Of a stretch of DNA of 64,000 nt, positions 61,100 through 64,000 are shown piece by piece. The notes under the pieces are model-generated. The model saw only the letters and a program-made list of their open reading frames with translations, was not told where the DNA came from and made no database searches. The stretch covers positions 339,381 through 403,380 of the forward strand of contig JAUJNY010000001.1 in the NCBI GenBank assembly GCA_030447955.1, in the 5' to 3' direction. The DNA is from Jiangellales bacterium. Its GTDB lineage: Bacteria; Actinomycetota; Actinomycetes; Jiangellales; Jiangellaceae. Each line of letters begins with the position of its first letter. The first letter of the stretch is position 1. The position numbers were made by a program, and so were the translations under genes.

Positions 61100-62272
61100 A
61101 GATGCGCGGGCGGCCAGCTCCCGCAGCGCGACCCGGTCGGGCTTGCCAGATGCCAGCAGTGGCAGTGCGTCGACGAGGACCAGCCGACGCGGCAGCGCGT
61201 ACCCAGGGAGGGTCAGCGCTCCGGCGGCGTGCAGCGCCTCGAGGGTGGGTGGTGCGGCCGGGTCCGCCGGCACCACGACGGCGACGACGCTCTCGCCCCA
61301 CACCCGGTCGGGCTCTCCGAGGACCGCGACCTCGCGCACCCCCGGCGCCCCCGCGAGCGCGGCCTCGACCGCGCCCGGGGATACCTTCTCGCCGCCGCTG
61401 ACCACCACGTCGTCAGCCCGGGCCAGCCAGACCAGGCGCCCCGACTCGTCGAAGCGGCCCAGGTCGCCGGTGACCAGCCACCCGTCCTCGCCGAGCACCG
61501 CGGCGGTGAGGTCCGGCCGCCCGCGGTAGCCGCTGAACAGCACCGGACCGGCCACGAGCACCCGCCCGTCGACATCGACCAGCACCTCGACCCCACCGAG
61601 CGGGACGCCGTCGTACACGCACCCCCCGCAGGTCTCGGTCATGCCGTACGTCGTCACCACCCGGACGCCTGCCTCACGCGCTGCCCGCACCAGGTCCGCG
61701 GGGGTCGCCGCACCACCAACGAGGACCGCGTCGTACGCGGTGAGCGCGTCCAGCGCCTCACCCCCGGAGTCCAGCAGCCGCACCAGCTGGGTGGGGACGA
61801 GCGCGGTGAAGCGGCGCGCCGCGGACGCCAGCCGCTCGGTGGCCGCGACGAACGCCTCAGCGGTGAAGCCGCCGGACAGGTCGAGCACCTCCGGCACGGT
61901 GTCCGTGAGCAGCGAGCGGATGAGCACCTGCAGCCCCGCGACGTGTGTCACCGGCAGCGCCAGCAGCCACGACCCAGGACCGTCCAGCCATTCCAGGCTG
62001 GCCGTGGCCGAGGCGGTGAGGGCGCCAGCGCTGAGCAGCGCACCCTTGGGCTGGCCGGTCGACCCGGACGTCGGCACGACGAGGGCCACGTCGTCGGACT
62101 CCAACGGCTCGCCGATCCGGGCCATGGCCTCGACCGCGGCGCCGTACGGCCCTTCCGGGACGAGCACCCGCGCAGGTCCGGACCCGTTGAGCGCGGCCCC
62201 CAGCGCCGGCAGCACCGCGTCGAGCACCGCGGGCCCGGTGGGGCACGGCAGCAAGGCGAGGGGGCGCGGCAC
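61097..62272 (-). CDS. menE: o-Succinylbenzoate-CoA ligase
   Basis: Activates o-succinylbenzoate with ATP and CoA in menaquinone synthesis. The 391-residue ANL-family protein is shorter than most (N-terminal part reduced), as in mycobacteria. The phosphate loop is PTSGSTGQPKG at 67-77; TYGMTETCGG and VVSGGEKVSPGAVEAAL mark the adenylation site and hinge; the catalytic Lys is in LASGKPDR near the C-terminus. GTG 62272 starts one base after menB ends. The stop codon is in the palindromic element. Confidence 0.92.
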   Translation of the reverse strand: MPRPLALLPCPTGPAVLDAVLPALGAALNGSGPARVLVPEGPYGAAVEAMARIGEPLESDDVALVVPTSGSTGQPKGALLSAGALTASATASLEWLDGPGSWLLALPVTHVAGLQVLIRSLLTDTVPEVLDLSGGFTAEAFVAATERLASAARRFTALVPTQLVRLLDSGGEALDALTAYDAVLVGGAATPADLVRAAREAGVRVVTTYGMTETCGGCVYDGVPLGGVEVLVDVDGRVLVAGPVLFSGYRGRPDLTAAVLGEDGWLVTGDLGRFDESGRLVWLARADDVVVSGGEKVSPGAVEAALAGAPGVREVAVLGEPDRVWGESVVAVVVPADPAAPPTLEALHAAGALTLPGYALPRRLVLVDALPLLASGKPDRVALRELAARAS

Positions 62273-62273
62273 G

Positions 62274-63173
62274 TCAGTAGTACCAGGGGTATCCGGACCA
62301 GTCGGGCGCGCGCCGCTCGAGAAAGGCGTCGCGTCCTTCGGCGGCCTCGTCGGTCATGTAGGCGAGTCGGGTGGCCTCCCCGGCGAAGAGCTGCTGACCG
62401 ACCAGGCCGTCGTCGAGCAGGTTGAAGGCGTACTTGAGCATCCGCTGCGCCGTCGGACTCTTGGCGTTGACTGTTCGTGCCCACTCCAGCCCCACGCGCT
62501 CCAGGTCGGCGTGCGGCACCACGGCGTTGACCATGCCCATCCGCTGCCCCGCCTCGGCGTCGTACTCCCGCCCGAGGAAGAAGACCTCGCGCGCGAACTT
62601 CTGCCCCACCTGCCGGGCTAGGTACGCGGAGCCGTAGCCGCCGTCGAAGGACCCCACGTCGGCGTCGGTCTGCTTGAAGCGGGCGTGCTCGGCGCTGGCG
62701 AGGGTCAGGTCGCAGACGACGTGCAGGCTATGCCCGCCCCCGGCGGCCCACCCGGGCACGACCGCGATGACCACCTTGGGCATGAACCGCACGAGCCGCT
62801 GAACCTCGAGGATGTGCAGCCTCCCGGCGCGAGCAGGGTCCGCGGTGTCGGCGGTCTCCCCGCTGGCGTAGCGATAGCCGTCCCGCCCGCGGATGCGCTG
62901 GTCGCCGCCGGAGCAGAACGCCCAGCCGCCGTCCTTGGGCGACGGCCCGTTGCCGGTGAGCAGCACGCAGCCGACGTCCGGGCTCTGCCGGGCATGGTCG
63001 AGCACGCGGTACAGCTCGTCGACCGTGTGCGGGCGGAACGCGTTGCGCACCTCCGGGCGGTTGAACGCGACGCGCACGCTGCCCTGGTCGACGGCGCGGT
63101 GGTACGTCACGTCGGTGAGCTCGAAGCCGTCGACCGCTCGCCAGGCGTCAGGGTCGAACAGCTGGGATACCAC
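62274..63173 (-). CDS. menB: 1,4-dihydroxy-2-naphthoyl-CoA synthase
   Basis: Crotonase-fold enzyme that cyclises o-succinylbenzoyl-CoA. The 299-residue protein has the MenB signatures VRVAFNRPEVRNAFRPHTVD, AFCSGGDQRIRG, GWAAGGGHSLHVVCD and DVGSFDGGYGSAYLARQVGQ, and ends with PDWSGYPWYY, a typical C-terminus. GTG 63173 is divergent from menC, with only 18 bases between the two starts, so the promoters must overlap the opposite coding regions or be very compact. Confidence 0.96.
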   Translation of the reverse strand: MVSQLFDPDAWRAVDGFELTDVTYHRAVDQGSVRVAFNRPEVRNAFRPHTVDELYRVLDHARQSPDVGCVLLTGNGPSPKDGGWAFCSGGDQRIRGRDGYRYASGETADTADPARAGRLHILEVQRLVRFMPKVVIAVVPGWAAGGGHSLHVVCDLTLASAEHARFKQTDADVGSFDGGYGSAYLARQVGQKFAREVFFLGREYDAEAGQRMGMVNAVVPHADLERVGLEWARTVNAKSPTAQRMLKYAFNLLDDGLVGQQLFAGEATRLAYMTDEAAEGRDAFLERRAPDWSGYPWYY

Positions 63174-63191
63174 GGGCGGGAGGATAGGGCC

Positions 63192-64000
63192 ATGCGCGTG
63201 TACGCCGTCCCGTTACGCACGCGCTTCCGCGGGCTCGACGTGCGCGAGGGCGTGCTGGTGCGGGGGCCGGTCGGGTGGGCCGAGTTCTCCCCGTTCTGGG
63301 ACTACGACACGGCCGAGTCGCTGCCCTGGTGGCGGGCCGCCCGGGAGGCGTCGGAGGAGGGGTGGCCGCCGCCGCTGCGCGACGCGGTGCCGGTCAACGC
63401 GACGGTGCCCGCCGTGTCCGCCGCGGAAGTGGCCAGCGTGCTGGCCCGGTTCCCCGGCTGCACGACGGCGAAGGTCAAGGTGGCCGAGCGCGGGCAGCGG
63501 GCCGGGGACGACCTCGAGCGGCTGGCCGCCGTCCGTGACGCCCTCGGGCCGGCCGGACGGGTACGGGTAGACGCCAACGGTGCGTGGGAGGTCGAGGAGG
63601 CGGTGCAGCGCATCGCCCGCTACGACGCGGCCGCTGGCGGGCTGGAGTACGTCGAGCAGCCCTGCGCGAGCGTCGAGGAGCTCGCCGCCGTACGCCGCCG
63701 CGTCGACGTTCCCATCGCCGCGGACGAGTCGGTCCGCCGGGCGGATGACCCGCTGCGGGTGGCCCGGTTGCGGGCGGCCGACGTGCTCGTCCTCAAGGTG
63801 CAGCCGCTCGGTGGCGTACGGGCCTGTCTCGGCATTGCCGAGCAGACCGGGCTGCCCGTGGTCGTGTCCTCGGCGCTGGAGACGTCGGTGGGCATTGCCG
63901 CCGGGGTGGCACTGGCCGCTGCGCTGCCCGAGCTGCGGTACGCCTGCGGGTTGGCGACGATCGGACTGCTGCAGCGCGACGTAGTGGCTGAGCCCATGGT
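63192..64000 (+). CDS. menC: o-Succinylbenzoate synthase, 3' end outside window
   Basis: Enolase-superfamily enzyme that dehydrates SHCHC to o-succinylbenzoate. Visible for about 269 residues: MRVYAVPLRTRFRG start, the catalytic KxK at Lys94 and Lys96 in AKVKVAERG, metal ligands Asp127 (RVDANGAWE), Glu155 (EQPC) and Asp178 (AADESVRR), and base Lys202 (VLKVQPLGG). The frame is open to the window edge. Divergent from menB. Actinobacterial MenC proteins are usually about 320 residues, so roughly 50 are missing. Confidence 0.93.
   Translation, partial: MRVYAVPLRTRFRGLDVREGVLVRGPVGWAEFSPFWDYDTAESLPWWRAAREASEEGWPPPLRDAVPVNATVPAVSAAEVASVLARFPGCTTAKVKVAERGQRAGDDLERLAAVRDALGPAGRVRVDANGAWEVEEAVQRIARYDAAAGGLEYVEQPCASVEELAAVRRRVDVPIAADESVRRADDPLRVARLRAADVLVLKVQPLGGVRACLGIAEQTGLPVVVSSALETSVGIAAGVALAAALPELRYACGLATIGLLQRDVVAEPM

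Overview
The window is a gene-dense, very GC-rich stretch of chromosome from a filamentous or related actinobacterium (class Actinomycetia). This rests on gene content: Lsr2, ClpC, DisA, a Rex-hemACDB operon, resABC-type cytochrome c maturation, menaquinone genes, a BldN-type sigma factor, bS22 and many GTG starts. Gene order resembles two blocks known from mycobacteria and streptomycetes that here lie close together: panC-coaX-lysS-lsr2-clpC with mutY-disA-radA, and ppx/TIM-barrel - HTH - bS22 - HAD - glutaredoxin - hem - ccs - men. The genus cannot be fixed from sequence reading alone. No rRNA, tRNA, CRISPR array, insertion sequence or prophage is evident, and every gap between genes is shorter than 300 bases.

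Layout. 1-3.4 kb: osmoprotectant ABC importer (two permeases, then the binding lipoprotein) interrupted by a frameshifted DUF899 gene. 3.4-7.1 kb: DUF1684 protein, two bacterial PH-domain membrane proteins and a cytochrome P450 coupled to them. 7.2-15.3 kb: DUF2520 reductase, panC, coaX, lysS, lsr2, clpC and a lipoprotein; the clpC upstream region carries a ClgR-like site. 15.3-23.8 kb (minus strand): a putative Cys-cluster protein, a methyltransferase, radA, disA, mutY, an ABC-2 exporter and a TipA-type MerR regulator with its characteristic 19-bp-spacer promoter. 23.9-36.0 kb: Ppx/GppA phosphatase, TIM-barrel isomerase, TetR plus ABC exporter, proline dehydrogenase, acetyltransferase, a KtrAB-type potassium uptake pair, a MacAB/YknXYZ-like tripartite ABC system and an AcuC deacetylase.

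36.2-40.6 kb: a development-type locus with an HTH protein, 33-residue bS22, a DUF5667 membrane protein with a long Asp/Thr repeat tail, a BldN-type ECF sigma factor, a HAD phosphatase and a glutaredoxin-like protein. 40.7-46.5 kb: rex-hemA-hemC-hemD-hemB behind a promoter that overlaps a Rex operator. 46.5-48.8 kb: a broken HEPN-nucleotidyltransferase fusion, a conserved unknown protein and a TetR gene, with a perfect 16-bp palindrome between the last two. 48.9-54.9 kb: hemL, a histidine phosphatase and the resA-ccdA-resB-ccsB cytochrome c maturation set. 55-60 kb: small membrane proteins, an MBL hydrolase and three PLP enzymes. 60.1-64 kb: menA, menE and menB on the minus strand and menC, cut by the window end, on the plus strand.

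How they fit together. Haem synthesis under redox control (Rex), cytochrome c assembly and menaquinone synthesis together form a respiratory-chain supply block. Fifteen adjacent gene pairs overlap by exactly four bases (ATGA or GTGA), which points to widespread translational coupling. Two copies of a nested-palindrome intergenic element (54951-55015 and 61035-61099) lie at the ends of minus-strand genes. The points most worth follow-up are these elements, the acidic repeat tail at the BldN locus, the TipA-type promoter, and the palindrome linked to the unknown protein at 47313-48053.
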